Of a DNA stretch of 64,000 bases, positions 38,642-47,267 are shown one piece after another. The stretch covers positions 124,001 through 188,000 of the forward strand of contig NZ_JAGGJZ010000001.1 of the NCBI RefSeq assembly GCF_017873235.1. The letters are read 5' to 3'. Origin of the DNA: Clostridium moniliforme. GTDB taxonomy: Bacteria; Bacillota; Clostridia; Clostridiales; Clostridiaceae. The notes beneath the pieces are model-generated. The model worked only from the letters and a program-made list of their open reading frames with translations. It did not search any database and was not told the origin of the DNA. Each line of letters begins with the position of its first letter. Position 1 is the first letter of the stretch. A program made the translations under genes and the position numbers.

Positions 38642-38737
38642 TTATTTCACAGTTTATGAAAACTTTATCTAGCAAGGATTTTATTCTTAAAAATTTTTAA
38701 TATGTAAAATTTTTTATCCATTATATTAGTTTTTTGT

Positions 38738-38761
38738 GTAAAAATAATTTACGAGTGTAAA
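38738..38761. promoter_or_regulatory. inverted repeats, probable activator binding site
   Basis: Three alternating half sites: GTAAA-N5-TTTAC (38738-38752) overlapping TTTAC-N4-GTAAA (38748-38761). They resemble the TyrR box TGTAAA-N6-TTTACA and lie about 100 bases upstream of the sigma-54 promoter, next to the stop codon of the TyrR-like gene. Confidence 0.5.
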
Positions 38762-40342
38762 TTATTCTTTCCACTCTATACAATATTTTTTAACTTTATT
38801 AATTACAGTAGTATGAGATACTCCAAGGGCAATTGCTGTTTTCCTAAAAGTTTTATTTTTCTTTAAAGCTCTTATAATTGCTTCTTTTTCATAAACCTCA
38901 ATTATATTCTTTAATTTTAAGTTATCATCAATTTTTTTAAATTCCATTAAATTATTGCTGTTTTCTTTATTTAAATTCTTATTAAAATGTATTATAAAAT
39001 GTTCTTCCTTTAAAAAATCTTCATTACATAAATTCATACTTCTTTCTATTATATTTTCTAATTCTCTAATATTACCAGGCCAAGTGTATGCCAAAAGTTT
39101 ATTTATAAATTCAATGTCAGCACCTAGAATATGTTTGTTTAACTTTTTATTTAATTTATTTATAAAAAATGTAACTAAATTAGGAATATCTTCTATATGT
39201 TCTCTTAATGGTGGAATAAATATAGGTATTACATTTAATCTATAATATAAATCTTCTCTAAATTCCCCCTCCTTCACCATGTCTTCTAAATTCCTATTTG
39301 TTGCACAAACAATTCTAACATCAACTTTTTCTTCTATATTGCTTCCTATTCTTCTTACAACACCTTCCTGTAAAACTCTTAATATTTTTGCTTGCATAAG
39401 TAATGGAAGTTCACCAATTTCATCTAAAAATAAAGTACCTCCATCTGCTTCTTTAAAAAGACCATCTTTACTTTTAATTGCTCCTGTAAAGCTCCCCTTT
39501 TCATAACCAAACAGTTCACTTTCAATTAAATTACTAGGAATTGCAGCACAGTTTATAGGAACAAACTTTTTATTTTTTCTATCACTAAACTTATGAATTG
39601 CCTTTGCAAATAGCTCTTTTCCTGTTCCACTCTCCCCTCTTAACATTATTGTAGAATTATTTTTAGATACAGCTTTAATTATTTCCTTTACTCTTTCCAT
39701 ACTTGGACTACTTCCAATAATATCTTTAAATACTCCATTATCTGAATCTGAAACAACATCTACAATCTCCATTGCCTTTTTAAAATCTCTTATTGAAGCT
39801 ACTGCTCCAATAGTTTTGTTACTATCATCTTTTATTGGTACTCCTGCAATTAAATACCTATTATCTTCTTTATTATTTTTTAATTTCATTTCTATGTTAT
39901 AATATCTACCACCATTATTAAGTAATTTTATAATTGATTTATCTTTTATTACTTTATTTAAATTTTCTCCCAATACATCTTCTTTTTTTATATTAAATAC
40001 ATCTTCACAATAGCGATTAAATATTTCAATTTCTGAATTTCTATTAATATACATTATTCCATCATCTATAGCATCAATAATTGCAAGAAGTTTTTTTTCA
40101 TTTTTTTCATATTCTAATAGTTCAATAGTGCTTACCTTTTTTATTCCTTTTATTTTAAATAGCTCATTAATTAAAAAATTAATTTTACTCCTATATAACT
40201 CCTTCATTTTTACAAAAACCTTTTCAGAAAATACTTCTAGTGCAATAATATCTATATCAAATTTATAAAATTGCTTTAATATATCTAAAGTTATACCAAG
40301 TCTGTCTTCTGTTACAATTTCAAATCTAATATACTTTTTCAT
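38762..40342 (-). CDS. sigma-54-dependent activator, TyrR-like (ACT-PAS-AAA-Fis)
   Basis: A 526-residue enhancer-binding protein. Residues 1-75 look like an ACT amino-acid-binding domain (RFEIVTEDRLGITLDIL), about 80-185 a PAS domain, 205-435 the AAA+ domain with GESGTGKELFAKAI, GYEKGSFTGA (GAFTGA loop) and the arginine-finger region. A Fis-type helix-turn-helix (FRKTAIALGVSHTTVINKVKKY) ends it. There is no receiver domain. The architecture matches TyrR-like regulators of amino acid metabolism, and the adjacent megL with a sigma-54 promoter is the obvious target. Start at 40342 follows AAAGGAG. Confidence 0.88.
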   Translation of the reverse strand: MKKYIRFEIVTEDRLGITLDILKQFYKFDIDIIALEVFSEKVFVKMKELYRSKINFLINELFKIKGIKKVSTIELLEYEKNEKKLLAIIDAIDDGIMYINRNSEIEIFNRYCEDVFNIKKEDVLGENLNKVIKDKSIIKLLNNGGRYYNIEMKLKNNKEDNRYLIAGVPIKDDSNKTIGAVASIRDFKKAMEIVDVVSDSDNGVFKDIIGSSPSMERVKEIIKAVSKNNSTIMLRGESGTGKELFAKAIHKFSDRKNKKFVPINCAAIPSNLIESELFGYEKGSFTGAIKSKDGLFKEADGGTLFLDEIGELPLLMQAKILRVLQEGVVRRIGSNIEEKVDVRIVCATNRNLEDMVKEGEFREDLYYRLNVIPIFIPPLREHIEDIPNLVTFFINKLNKKLNKHILGADIEFINKLLAYTWPGNIRELENIIERSMNLCNEDFLKEEHFIIHFNKNLNKENSNNLMEFKKIDDNLKLKNIIEVYEKEAIIRALKKNKTFRKTAIALGVSHTTVINKVKKYCIEWKE

Positions 40343-40411
40343 AATGTTCTCCTTTGCTAAATATTATTTAGTAATATTACTTTTATTATAATACAAATTT
40401 TTCTAATAAAA

Positions 40412-40456
40412 ATGTAAAAAGTGTTAGAAAAAAACTATATTTTTCTAACACTTTTA
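40412..40456 (-). terminator. terminator after phoR
   Basis: AAAAGTGTTAGAAAA pairs with TTTTCTAACACTTTT across a short loop, followed by TACATTTTT on the minus strand, 17 bases past the phoR stop. Confidence 0.8.
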
Positions 40457-40472
40457 ATTAAATTTAATAAAT

Positions 40473-42152
40473 CTATCTATATTTAATTTTCAAAACAAAT
40501 TTTGTTCCTTCATTTAATTTAGAATAAACTTTTATTGTTCCTCCAAAACTTTTAACTATATGCTTAACTATTGCAAGACCTAAACCTGTACCGCCACTCT
40601 TTCTTGCTTTATCTACTCTATAGAATCTTTCGAATATTCTTGGTATATCTTCATCCGGTATTCCTATTCCATTATCTTCAACTTCAAATGTATAATAACC
40701 ATTAAAAGAATAACTTCTAACATTAACAATTGAACCTTCATTTGAATATTTTATGGCATTTTCTATTATATTAATAGCAACTTGAAAAAATTTATCTTTT
40801 TGTCCTAATATATAGTTTGCATTTTCTTTATGAAAATATATTTTAATATCTTTTTTTATTGCCTGATCATTTAGTATATTAACTACATCATCAATTATAT
40901 CATCTGGTAAAAATTCTTCCATTTCTTCAACTACAGAACTTTCTAAATTAGATAAAACTAATATGTCATTTATAAGCCTTGTAAGTCTAACAGATTCTTT
41001 ATCTATTATATCTAAAAACTTCAATTTAGTTTTCTCATCATCAACATACCTCAAAGTCTCAGCAAATCCTTTAATTGATGTAAGAGGGGTTTTAAGTTCG
41101 TGTGAAACATTCGCAACAAATTGAGTTCTTATATTTTCTAATCTTTTCATTTCTGTTATATCCTGAATAGCAATGACACGACCAATTCTTTTATATCCCT
41201 TAATTATATATGCTCTTTTTATTTTTAAAAATCTTTCAACTGGATTTTTAATTTTAACTTCAACTTCCTTGTCGCTTTCATCTTGTAAAATATTTTTTAT
41301 ATTTTTTTCTTTAATACAATCAATTAAATATTTTCCTGTTACATCAAAATTTATGCCAAATATAATCTGTGCATAAGGATTAATTGTAATTATTCTATTA
41401 TCATTATCTACAGCAATTACTCCACTTTGCATACAATTTAAAATAGATTCCAAACCACTTTGTTTATCTAAAACTTCATTTATTTTGCTTTGAAGCTGAT
41501 CTGCCATATTATTAAAGGTTTTCCCAAGCTGACCAAGTTCATCATTAGATGAAATATTAACTCTAGTTTGAAGATTTCCATTAGCTATTTTCGATGTAAC
41601 ACTTTCTAAATGTTTAACTGGATCTACTATTATTCTTACAAGTTTAAAAGCTAAAGCTATTGAAAAAATTAAAACCATAATACTTGCAACTATGTAATAT
41701 TTCATATTTCCTTCATAAAATATTTTTATTGTAGATTCTGGTACACCACTTCTTATTATTGTGCCATCTTTAAATTTTGTTGCACAATAAATCATATCAG
41801 TATTTAGGGTGTTACTATACCTATCTGCATATCCAATACCTTTTATTTTAGCCTTTTTTATTTCTTCCCTTTCATTATGATTTTTATAATCACCTTCTTC
41901 TAGAGAATCAAATATTACTTTTCCATGTTTATTTATTATGCTAAATCTTATGTTTGTATTATTTATCTTAAGCTTATTTAAATCTTCTTTGCTTATACTT
42001 TTCCAATTTGCAACTATTTCATTGTAATTTTTTAATATATTTCTTGTGTTTTGGATTTCTTGCATACTTGATAATGCCATAAAAGAAGATGTTATTATTA
42101 CAAGGGCAAATATTACTGTAATTATTACTGAAGTTATAATTTTCTTTTTCAT
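40473..42152 (-). CDS. phoR: phosphate sensor histidine kinase PhoR
   Basis: A 559-residue membrane kinase. It has helices near 7-30 and 152-172 with an extracytoplasmic sensor between, a HAMP linker (to about 225), a PAS domain (about 235-330), then HisKA with VANVSHELKTPLTSIKGF (phospho-His) and HATPase with NIIENAIKYSNEG, DNGIGIPDEDIPRIF and GGTGLGLAIVK. It is 5 bases downstream of phoP. The architecture alone fits PhoR or WalK/ResE; proximity to pst and the Pho boxes supports PhoR. Confidence 0.82.
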   Translation of the reverse strand: MKKKIITSVIITVIFALVIITSSFMALSSMQEIQNTRNILKNYNEIVANWKSISKEDLNKLKINNTNIRFSIINKHGKVIFDSLEEGDYKNHNEREEIKKAKIKGIGYADRYSNTLNTDMIYCATKFKDGTIIRSGVPESTIKIFYEGNMKYYIVASIMVLIFSIALAFKLVRIIVDPVKHLESVTSKIANGNLQTRVNISSNDELGQLGKTFNNMADQLQSKINEVLDKQSGLESILNCMQSGVIAVDNDNRIITINPYAQIIFGINFDVTGKYLIDCIKEKNIKNILQDESDKEVEVKIKNPVERFLKIKRAYIIKGYKRIGRVIAIQDITEMKRLENIRTQFVANVSHELKTPLTSIKGFAETLRYVDDEKTKLKFLDIIDKESVRLTRLINDILVLSNLESSVVEEMEEFLPDDIIDDVVNILNDQAIKKDIKIYFHKENANYILGQKDKFFQVAINIIENAIKYSNEGSIVNVRSYSFNGYYTFEVEDNGIGIPDEDIPRIFERFYRVDKARKSGGTGLGLAIVKHIVKSFGGTIKVYSKLNEGTKFVLKIKYR

Positions 42153-42157
42153 AACAT

Positions 42158-42856
42158 TTACCCGTTAAATCTATATCCTACTCCTCTTATAGTTTCAATA
42201 AGCTTTGGATTCTTATCATCTTCTTCTATTTTCTTTCTTAAATATCTTATATGAACATCTACAGTTCTAGTTTCTCCAATATATTCATATCCCCAAATTT
42301 TATCTAATAAAATTTCTCTTCTTAATATTTTTCCTCTATTTCTAATTAATATTCCTAAAAGTTCAAATTCCTTTAAAGTAACATCAATTTTTTTATTATT
42401 AATTAAAACTTCATGTCTTTCAAAATCTATTTTGAATCTTCCATTTTCATAATAAAGTTCTTCTTTGTCCACCTTTAAAATTGAACTTCTTCTAAGAACT
42501 GCTTTAATTCTTGCTAAAAGTTCTCTAATTGAAAAAGGTTTTGTTATATAATCATCTGCTCCAAGTTCTAGACCTAATATTTTGTCAAGTTCTTCTCCCT
42601 TTGCTGTAAGCATTATTATGGCAGTATTACTAGTTTCTTTATCTTTTTTTATTTCCTTACATACATCGAAACCATCCATTCCAGGAATCATTAAATCTAA
42701 TAAAACTAATGCTGGCTTTTCTTCTTTTGCAATTTTTAAGGCATCTATTCCATTATTTGCTGTAACAACTTCATATCCTGCATTTTTAACATTAAATTTT
42801 ATCAATTCTAATATATGTTCCTCATCATCAACTATTAAAATTTTATCTTTTGCCAA
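42158..42856 (-). CDS. phoP: OmpR-family response regulator PhoP/PhoB
   Basis: A 232-residue regulator with a receiver domain (KILIVDDEEHILELI; phospho-Asp in ALVLLDLMIPGMDG; Lys in TKPFSIRELLARI) and a winged-helix DNA-binding domain ending ETRTVDVHIRYLRKKIEED and GVGYRF. The start is TTG at 42856 (MAKDKILIVDD) behind AAAGGGGG. Paired with phoR; likely regulates pstSCAB-phoU in this window. Confidence 0.85.
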   Translation of the reverse strand: MAKDKILIVDDEEHILELIKFNVKNAGYEVVTANNGIDALKIAKEEKPALVLLDLMIPGMDGFDVCKEIKKDKETSNTAIIMLTAKGEELDKILGLELGADDYITKPFSIRELLARIKAVLRRSSILKVDKEELYYENGRFKIDFERHEVLINNKKIDVTLKEFELLGILIRNRGKILRREILLDKIWGYEYIGETRTVDVHIRYLRKKIEEDDKNPKLIETIRGVGYRFNG

Positions 42857-42869
42857 AATATTACCCCCT

Positions 42870-43604
42870 TTATTTTAATATTACAAATGAAAATAATCTT
42901 CCATAAGACCCTGATGACTTTCTATATGAATGAAGCTTTATTTTTTCTTCACAATAAGTACATAGGTCTAATTTATAAATGTTGCTGTCTAAAATTCCAC
43001 TATCTATTGCATCTTTTTCAATACAAATTTCTAAATTTAAATTTCTTCCTTTAAATAATATATTTTTATCTATATCTTTTTCCTTTAAAAACTTTTCTTT
43101 TAGTTCTTCAGATACCTCATAACAACATTTTCTTATATGAGCTCCTATATAAACTTTTGTATTTTCATGATTAACTCCATATAAATCTCTCATTTTTTCT
43201 AAAGCTTTTTTTGTAATTGAATTAAAAGTACCTTTCCATCCACTATGAACTGCACCTATTACTCCACTTTCTTCATTTACAATAATTACTGGAACACAAT
43301 CAGCAGTAAATACTCCTATTGCAACATTTCTTTTATTTGTTATTATTCCATCCCCATCATTTTCAATAAAATTTTCTTCTCCATCATATTCTAAAACTTT
43401 ATCTGAATGAATTTGATTTAAGTAAATTACTTCATCTACTAAGAAATCTTCTTTTATACTATTTAATGCTTTAATTCCATCTTCTGTATATCTATTAAAA
43501 CTTCTATTTTCTTTTGCTGTTGAAAAAACTATTTTTGATTTATTTTTATCTAAAACTAAAAAATCTCTTTTTTCATTAAAATCTTCTATATTGATAATAT
43601 TCAT
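42870..43604 (-). CDS. pgeF: purine nucleoside phosphorylase-like laccase-domain protein
   Basis: A YlmD/YfiH (LACC1) family protein, formerly called polyphenol oxidase. Members act as zinc-dependent purine nucleoside phosphorylase/adenosine deaminase, and PgeF is reported to edit peptidoglycan precursors in E. coli. The 244 residues have the metal ligands in FTADCVPVIIV, GAVHSGWKGT and IGAHIRKCCYEV. Start at 43604 follows AGGGAGG. It is 13 bases upstream of phoP, so phoPR may be co-transcribed with it. Confidence 0.85.
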   Translation of the reverse strand: MNIINIEDFNEKRDFLVLDKNKSKIVFSTAKENRSFNRYTEDGIKALNSIKEDFLVDEVIYLNQIHSDKVLEYDGEENFIENDGDGIITNKRNVAIGVFTADCVPVIIVNEESGVIGAVHSGWKGTFNSITKKALEKMRDLYGVNHENTKVYIGAHIRKCCYEVSEELKEKFLKEKDIDKNILFKGRNLNLEICIEKDAIDSGILDSNIYKLDLCTYCEEKIKLHSYRKSSGSYGRLFSFVILK

Positions 43605-43691
43605 AATATCCTCCCTATCTTTTAATATTATTTTAACATTTAATACATATATTATCTATTAAACAAATAGTTTTTTACTTAACTTTAACTT

Positions 43692-43731
43692 AAAAAGCAT
43701 TTTAATTCTTTTCATTAGAATTAAAATGCCT
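43692..43731 (-). terminator. terminator after nrdR
   Basis: A perfect 12-base stem GCATTTTAATTC/GAATTAAAATGC followed by TTTTT on the minus strand, 5 bases past the nrdR stop. Confidence 0.9.
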
Positions 43732-43735
43732 ATTA

Positions 43736-44185
43736 TTATTTCATTAATCTATTTATTTCCTCCATAAAGGTATTAATATCTTTAAATTGTCTGTAAACAG
43801 ATGCAAATCTTACATATGAAACTTCATCAATTTCTTTTAGTCTTTCCATTACCATTTCTCCTATGTAATTAGATTGAACTTCTGTCATCATTTTATTTGA
43901 TATAGTCTTTTCTATATCCTCAGCAATATCTTCTATTTGCTTTCTAGAAATAGGTCTTTTTTGACAAGCTATAATTAAACCATTTACAATCTTCTCTTTG
44001 TTAAAATTTTCTCTAGTTGAATCCTTTTTTATGACTAATATTGGAATATCTTCTACCTTTTCATATGTTGTATATCTCTTATTACAATTTAAACATTCTC
44101 TTCTTCTTCTTATTGTAGTATTATCATCTGTTGATCTTGAATCAACTACTTTACTTTCTTGAAAAGAACAAAAAGGGCATTTCAT
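43736..44185 (-). CDS. nrdR: transcriptional repressor NrdR
   Basis: Represses ribonucleotide reductase genes in response to dATP/ATP. The 149 residues consist of a zinc ribbon ([15 protein letters not shown] and [12 protein letters not shown]) and an ATP-cone domain ([25 protein letters not shown]). No nrd genes or NrdR boxes are evident in this window, so the targets are elsewhere. Confidence 0.97.
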   Translation of the reverse strand: MKCPFCSFQESKVVDSRSTDDNTTIRRRRECLNCNKRYTTYEKVEDIPILVIKKDSTRENFNKEKIVNGLIIACQKRPISRKQIEDIAEDIEKTISNKMMTEVQSNYIGEMVMERLKEIDEVSYVRFASVYRQFKDINTFMEEINRLMK

Positions 44186-44276
44186 AAAGCATTCCCACCT
44201 TTCTGTACATTACCTTATCCTATATGGTTATTATACATATTTTTTACATTCCTGACTAGATATTATTATAAATATT

Positions 44277-44540
44277 CTACTTTCCGGTAATTATATTAAC
44301 ATCGTCTAATGAAACTAATATAACATCTACTCCAATTTTCTCTATATTTTTCCATGGAATTTCTATTTCTTCTCCTTTTCCAAACCAACTCTTTACTTCT
44401 CCTGGAATTATTAAAGATTCAACTTTATCTTCTTCACAATCAAGTTTAATATCAGCTATAAATCCTAATTTCCTTCCTGTATTTATATCTATTATCTCCA
44501 TATTTCTCATTGAATTAATTGAATGTAAACTCTCTTCCAT
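44277..44540 (-). CDS. PRC-barrel protein, YlmC/YmxH family
   Basis: An 87-residue PRC-barrel protein. MEIIDINTGRKLGFIADIKLD and IPWKNIEKIGVDVILV are the family pattern. The B. subtilis YlmC/YmxH proteins are sporulation-associated but of unknown function. Start at 44540 follows GGGAGAGG. It comes after sigG but beyond the sigG terminator, so it probably has its own promoter; none was clear in the 96-base gap. Confidence 0.82.
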   Translation of the reverse strand: MEESLHSINSMRNMEIIDINTGRKLGFIADIKLDCEEDKVESLIIPGEVKSWFGKGEEIEIPWKNIEKIGVDVILVSLDDVNIITGK

Positions 44541-44600
44541 ACATACCTCTCCCTTCTATATTTTAATTTATATTCTAAAATATATTTATTTATTAATATT

Positions 44601-44645
44601 TATGTATAGAAAAAGAACTCTCTAGGAGTTCTTTTTCTATACATA
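44601..44645. terminator. bidirectional terminator overlapping the sigG stop
   Basis: A perfect inverted repeat with 20-base arms (44601-44620 and 44626-44645) and a 5-base loop TCTAG. The right arm includes the last two sense codons and the stop of sigG. The inner arm has AGAAAAAGAACTC/GAGTTCTTTTTCT with T runs on both strands. Confidence 0.85.
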
Positions 44646-45410
44646 CTTTCTCATGTGTTTAAGTGCTGTCTTTTCTAATCTAGATACTTGTGCCTGTGAT
44701 ATCCCAATTTCATCTGCTACTTCCATTTGTGTTCTTCCTTTAAAAAACCTAAGATTTAATATTAATTTTTCTCTATCTGTTAATCTTTTCATAGCTTCAT
44801 TTATTGATATATTCTCTAGCCAATTCTCATCAGTATTTTTTGAATCGCTAATTTGATCCATAACATATATTGCATCTCCACCATCATGATATATAGGCTC
44901 AAATAAAGAAACTGGATCCTGAATTGCATCTAATGCAAAAACAACATCTTCCCTAGGAAGTTCTAATTCCTTTGCTATTTGAGAAATATTTGGCTCTTTA
45001 TTATTATTTTTAACTAATTTATCTCTTACTAATAATGCTTTATAAGCTATGTCTCTTAAAGATCTACTAACTCTTATTGAATTGTTATCTCTTAAATATC
45101 TCCTTATTTCTCCTATTATCATTGGAACTGCATAGGTTGAAAACTTAACATTTTGAGATAAATCAAAATTATCTATAGCTTTCATAAGTCCAATACACCC
45201 AACTTGAAATAAATCATCTACGTTTTCGCCTCTATTATTAAATCTTTGAATTACACTTAAAACTAATCTTAAATTACCTTTTATAAAGGTTTCCCTTGCA
45301 CCGCTATCTCCAGATTGCATCTTTAATAAAAGTTCTCTTTTCTCCTTTTCCTTAAGTATAGGAAGTTTTGCAGTGTTTACTCCACATATTTCAACTTTAT
45401 TAATGATCAA
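44637..45410 (-). CDS. sigG: RNA polymerase sporulation sigma factor SigG
   Basis: Late forespore sigma factor, controlling germination and SASP genes. The 257 residues begin MIINKVEICGVNTAKLPIL, the conserved sigma-G N-terminus, and have region 2 (DDLFQVGCIGLMKAIDNFD, FSTYAVPMIIGEIRRYLRD) and region 4 (GRTQMEVADEIGISQAQVSRLE). The start is TTG at 45410, 9 bases after AAGGAG; the ATG at 45416 is too near that site. A sigma-F promoter lies between it and sigE. Confidence 0.97.
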   Translation of the reverse strand: MIINKVEICGVNTAKLPILKEKEKRELLLKMQSGDSGARETFIKGNLRLVLSVIQRFNNRGENVDDLFQVGCIGLMKAIDNFDLSQNVKFSTYAVPMIIGEIRRYLRDNNSIRVSRSLRDIAYKALLVRDKLVKNNNKEPNISQIAKELELPREDVVFALDAIQDPVSLFEPIYHDGGDAIYVMDQISDSKNTDENWLENISINEAMKRLTDREKLILNLRFFKGRTQMEVADEIGISQAQVSRLEKTALKHMRKYV

Positions 45411-45449
45411 AATCATCAGCTCCTTAGAAGTTATGTCATCACAATAAGA

Positions 45450-45478
45450 AGTATTTCCTTATAAGAAAAGTTTTATAC
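45450..45478 (-). promoter_or_regulatory. sigma-F type promoter of sigG
   Basis: On the minus strand GTATA (45474-45478), 15 bases, then GGAAATACT (45450-45458). This fits the sigma-F/G consensus GYATA-N15-GGNNANANT and lies in the 78-base gap between sigE and sigG, about 40 bases before the sigG start. Confidence 0.8.
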
Positions 45479-45488
45479 TAAAGACAAC

Positions 45489-46196
45489 CTAAACCATTTT
45501 ACTTATTTCTTTCTTAAGTCTATTTATTATTTTTTTTTCTAATCTTGATATATAAGATTGAGATATTCCTAATATGTCAGCTACTTCCTTTTGTGTCTTT
45601 TCGTTTTTCCCATTTAATCCAAATCTTAATTTTACAATTTCCTTTTCTCTTTCATTTAAATTTTTTAATGCAATAAATAATAATTGCTTGTCTACTTCAT
45701 CTTCAATTAAGTTGTAAACTTCATCATTTTCTGTTCCTAATATATCAGATAAAAGCAACTCATTCCCATCCCAATCTATATTTAAAGGTTCATAAAATGA
45801 TATTTCTGCTTTAATTTTATTATTTCTTCTTAAATACATAAGTATTTCATTTTCAATACATCTTGATGCATAAGTTGCAAGTTTTATTTTTTTCTCAGGA
45901 TTGAATGTATTTACAGCTTTTATTAGCCCTATTGTTCCAACTGAAATTAAATCCTCAACGTATACTCCAGTATTCTCAAATTTTCTTGCTATATAAACAA
46001 CTAATCTTAAATTTCTTTCTATTAATATGCTTCTTACACTTTCATCTTTATCTTTCAACTTATTTACTAATTCTTCTTCCTCATCTTTAGATAATGGAGG
46101 TGGAAGTGCATCGTTTCCTCCTACATAATGAAGTTTTTTCCTAAATAGCCCTAATTTTTCTAATATTCTGTTTAATAAAATTTGTATACTTCCCAT
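45489..46196 (-). CDS. sigE: RNA polymerase sporulation sigma factor SigE (pro-form)
   Basis: Early mother-cell sigma factor, made as inactive pro-sigma-E. The 235 residues begin with an amphipathic pro-sequence (about 1-27), then [20 protein letters not shown], the counterpart of the Bacillus processing region. Region 2 has [19 protein letters not shown] and [17 protein letters not shown]; region 4 ends [21 protein letters not shown]. It is 10 bases after spoIIGA, which encodes the processing protease. Confidence 0.97.
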   Translation of the reverse strand: MGSIQILLNRILEKLGLFRKKLHYVGGNDALPPPLSKDEEEELVNKLKDKDESVRSILIERNLRLVVYIARKFENTGVYVEDLISVGTIGLIKAVNTFNPEKKIKLATYASRCIENEILMYLRRNNKIKAEISFYEPLNIDWDGNELLLSDILGTENDEVYNLIEDEVDKQLLFIALKNLNEREKEIVKLRFGLNGKNEKTQKEVADILGISQSYISRLEKKIINRLKKEISKMV

Positions 46197-46206
46197 AAAA
46201 TCCTCC

Positions 46207-47010
46207 TTATATTACCCCTCTTGATAATAATGCATTAAATTCATTGTCCCTACTTAAAGTATCTTTACAAGGACATAATATTGCATCTATTTCTCTAAAT
46301 AATTCTCCACTTTTCCTAAGCTTAATATTATTAACCTTAAATCCTTTTAAGCTACCATTATATCCAATAGCACTATATGGAATATAAAGTGCACCCTCAC
46401 TATTAATATCTAACTCCTTTAAATAAGCCTCTTCCACTAAAATACAAGGTAAATTAGTAATTGGTTCTCTTAACTCATTACCAGAATCTAAAAATCCTTT
46501 TACTGATATTTCTGTACCTTTAAATCTTATTTCAATATCATAAAAAAAATCTCTTATAATATTTTTTTCTCTAATATAACTTGTAGTTCTTTCTAGAAAA
46601 ATAAAAATAATTCCCGCTGATAAAATTAAATATTTAATATTGAAATTATTTATAACGATTCCATTTTTAATTGAATATTCTTTAGTTAATATAGCAAATT
46701 TAAAACAAATTCCACTTAATAAAAAAGATGCAGATATAAACATAAGCCAACTTTTTAAAACATTACTTATTTTTTTATTATGAATTGGAATATAAACTAA
46801 AATTAATGAAACTATAATTTGAAATACATTATTAGATAAAAAATTTAATTCATTAAAAATCATAGTTAAAGTATATAGAGCCCCTATAAATGCTGAGAAT
46901 ATACATTTTTTAAAAGAATATCTTTCTCTAATTACTTTATATGATATTATTAATAAAAATAAATTAACTACCAAATTTTCAATTATTAAAACATCTACAT
47001 ATATATTCAC
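46207..47010 (-). CDS. spoIIGA: sigma-E processing peptidase SpoIIGA
   Basis: Membrane-embedded aspartic protease that cleaves pro-sigma-E after a forespore signal. The 267 residues have about five N-terminal membrane helices, then a cytoplasmic domain with the catalytic [17 protein letters not shown] motif. I choose GTG 47010 ([16 protein letters not shown]), which matches the Bacillus N-terminus and lies 7 bases from GGGGG; the ATG at 47016 abuts that site. Heads spoIIGA-sigE. Confidence 0.95.
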   Translation of the reverse strand: MNIYVDVLIIENLVVNLFLLIISYKVIRERYSFKKCIFSAFIGALYTLTMIFNELNFLSNNVFQIIVSLILVYIPIHNKKISNVLKSWLMFISASFLLSGICFKFAILTKEYSIKNGIVINNFNIKYLILSAGIIFIFLERTTSYIREKNIIRDFFYDIEIRFKGTEISVKGFLDSGNELREPITNLPCILVEEAYLKELDINSEGALYIPYSAIGYNGSLKGFKVNNIKLRKSGELFREIDAILCPCKDTLSRDNEFNALLSRGVI

Positions 47011-47029
47011 ACTCATACCCCCTAAGAAA

Positions 47030-47062
47030 ATTATATAACTATATTCTTTAAAATTTTGTCAT
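47030..47062 (-). promoter_or_regulatory. candidate spoIIG promoter with long spacer
   Basis: On the minus strand ATGACA (47057-47062) and perfect TATAAT (47030-47035) are 21 bases apart. The Bacillus spoIIG promoter has a 22-base spacer and needs Spo0A. A TGTCATA (two mismatches to the 0A box TGTCGAA) overlaps the -35 on the other strand. Confidence 0.4.
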
Positions 47063-47192
47063 ATTAATTGTTATAAATCATAGTTTTATACTAATTTTTT
47101 TTACATTTAATTACACTAAAATATGTTTTTATTTTTTTATTACTTTTTATTGATATTTAAATTTATAATTCATCTTTTAAGTTTTTTTGCAT

Positions 47193-47246
47193 AAAAAAAA
47201 GACTCATATTTAATAAACTATTTTAGTTTATTAATACAAGTCTTTA
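47193..47246 (-). terminator. terminator after the SH3b glucosaminidase
   Basis: AAAGACT and AATAAACT pair with their complements AGTTTATT and AGTCTTT across AAAATA, followed by an 8-T run on the minus strand, about 20 bases past the stop. Confidence 0.8.
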
Positions 47247-47267
47247 ATATTAAACTTTTTTTATTTT

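Noticed and set aside
38557..38761. sigma-A promoter for megL
   Set aside because: TATAAT-like strings occur in the AT-rich gap, but none has a matching -35; the GG-N10-GC element is the only well-formed promoter.
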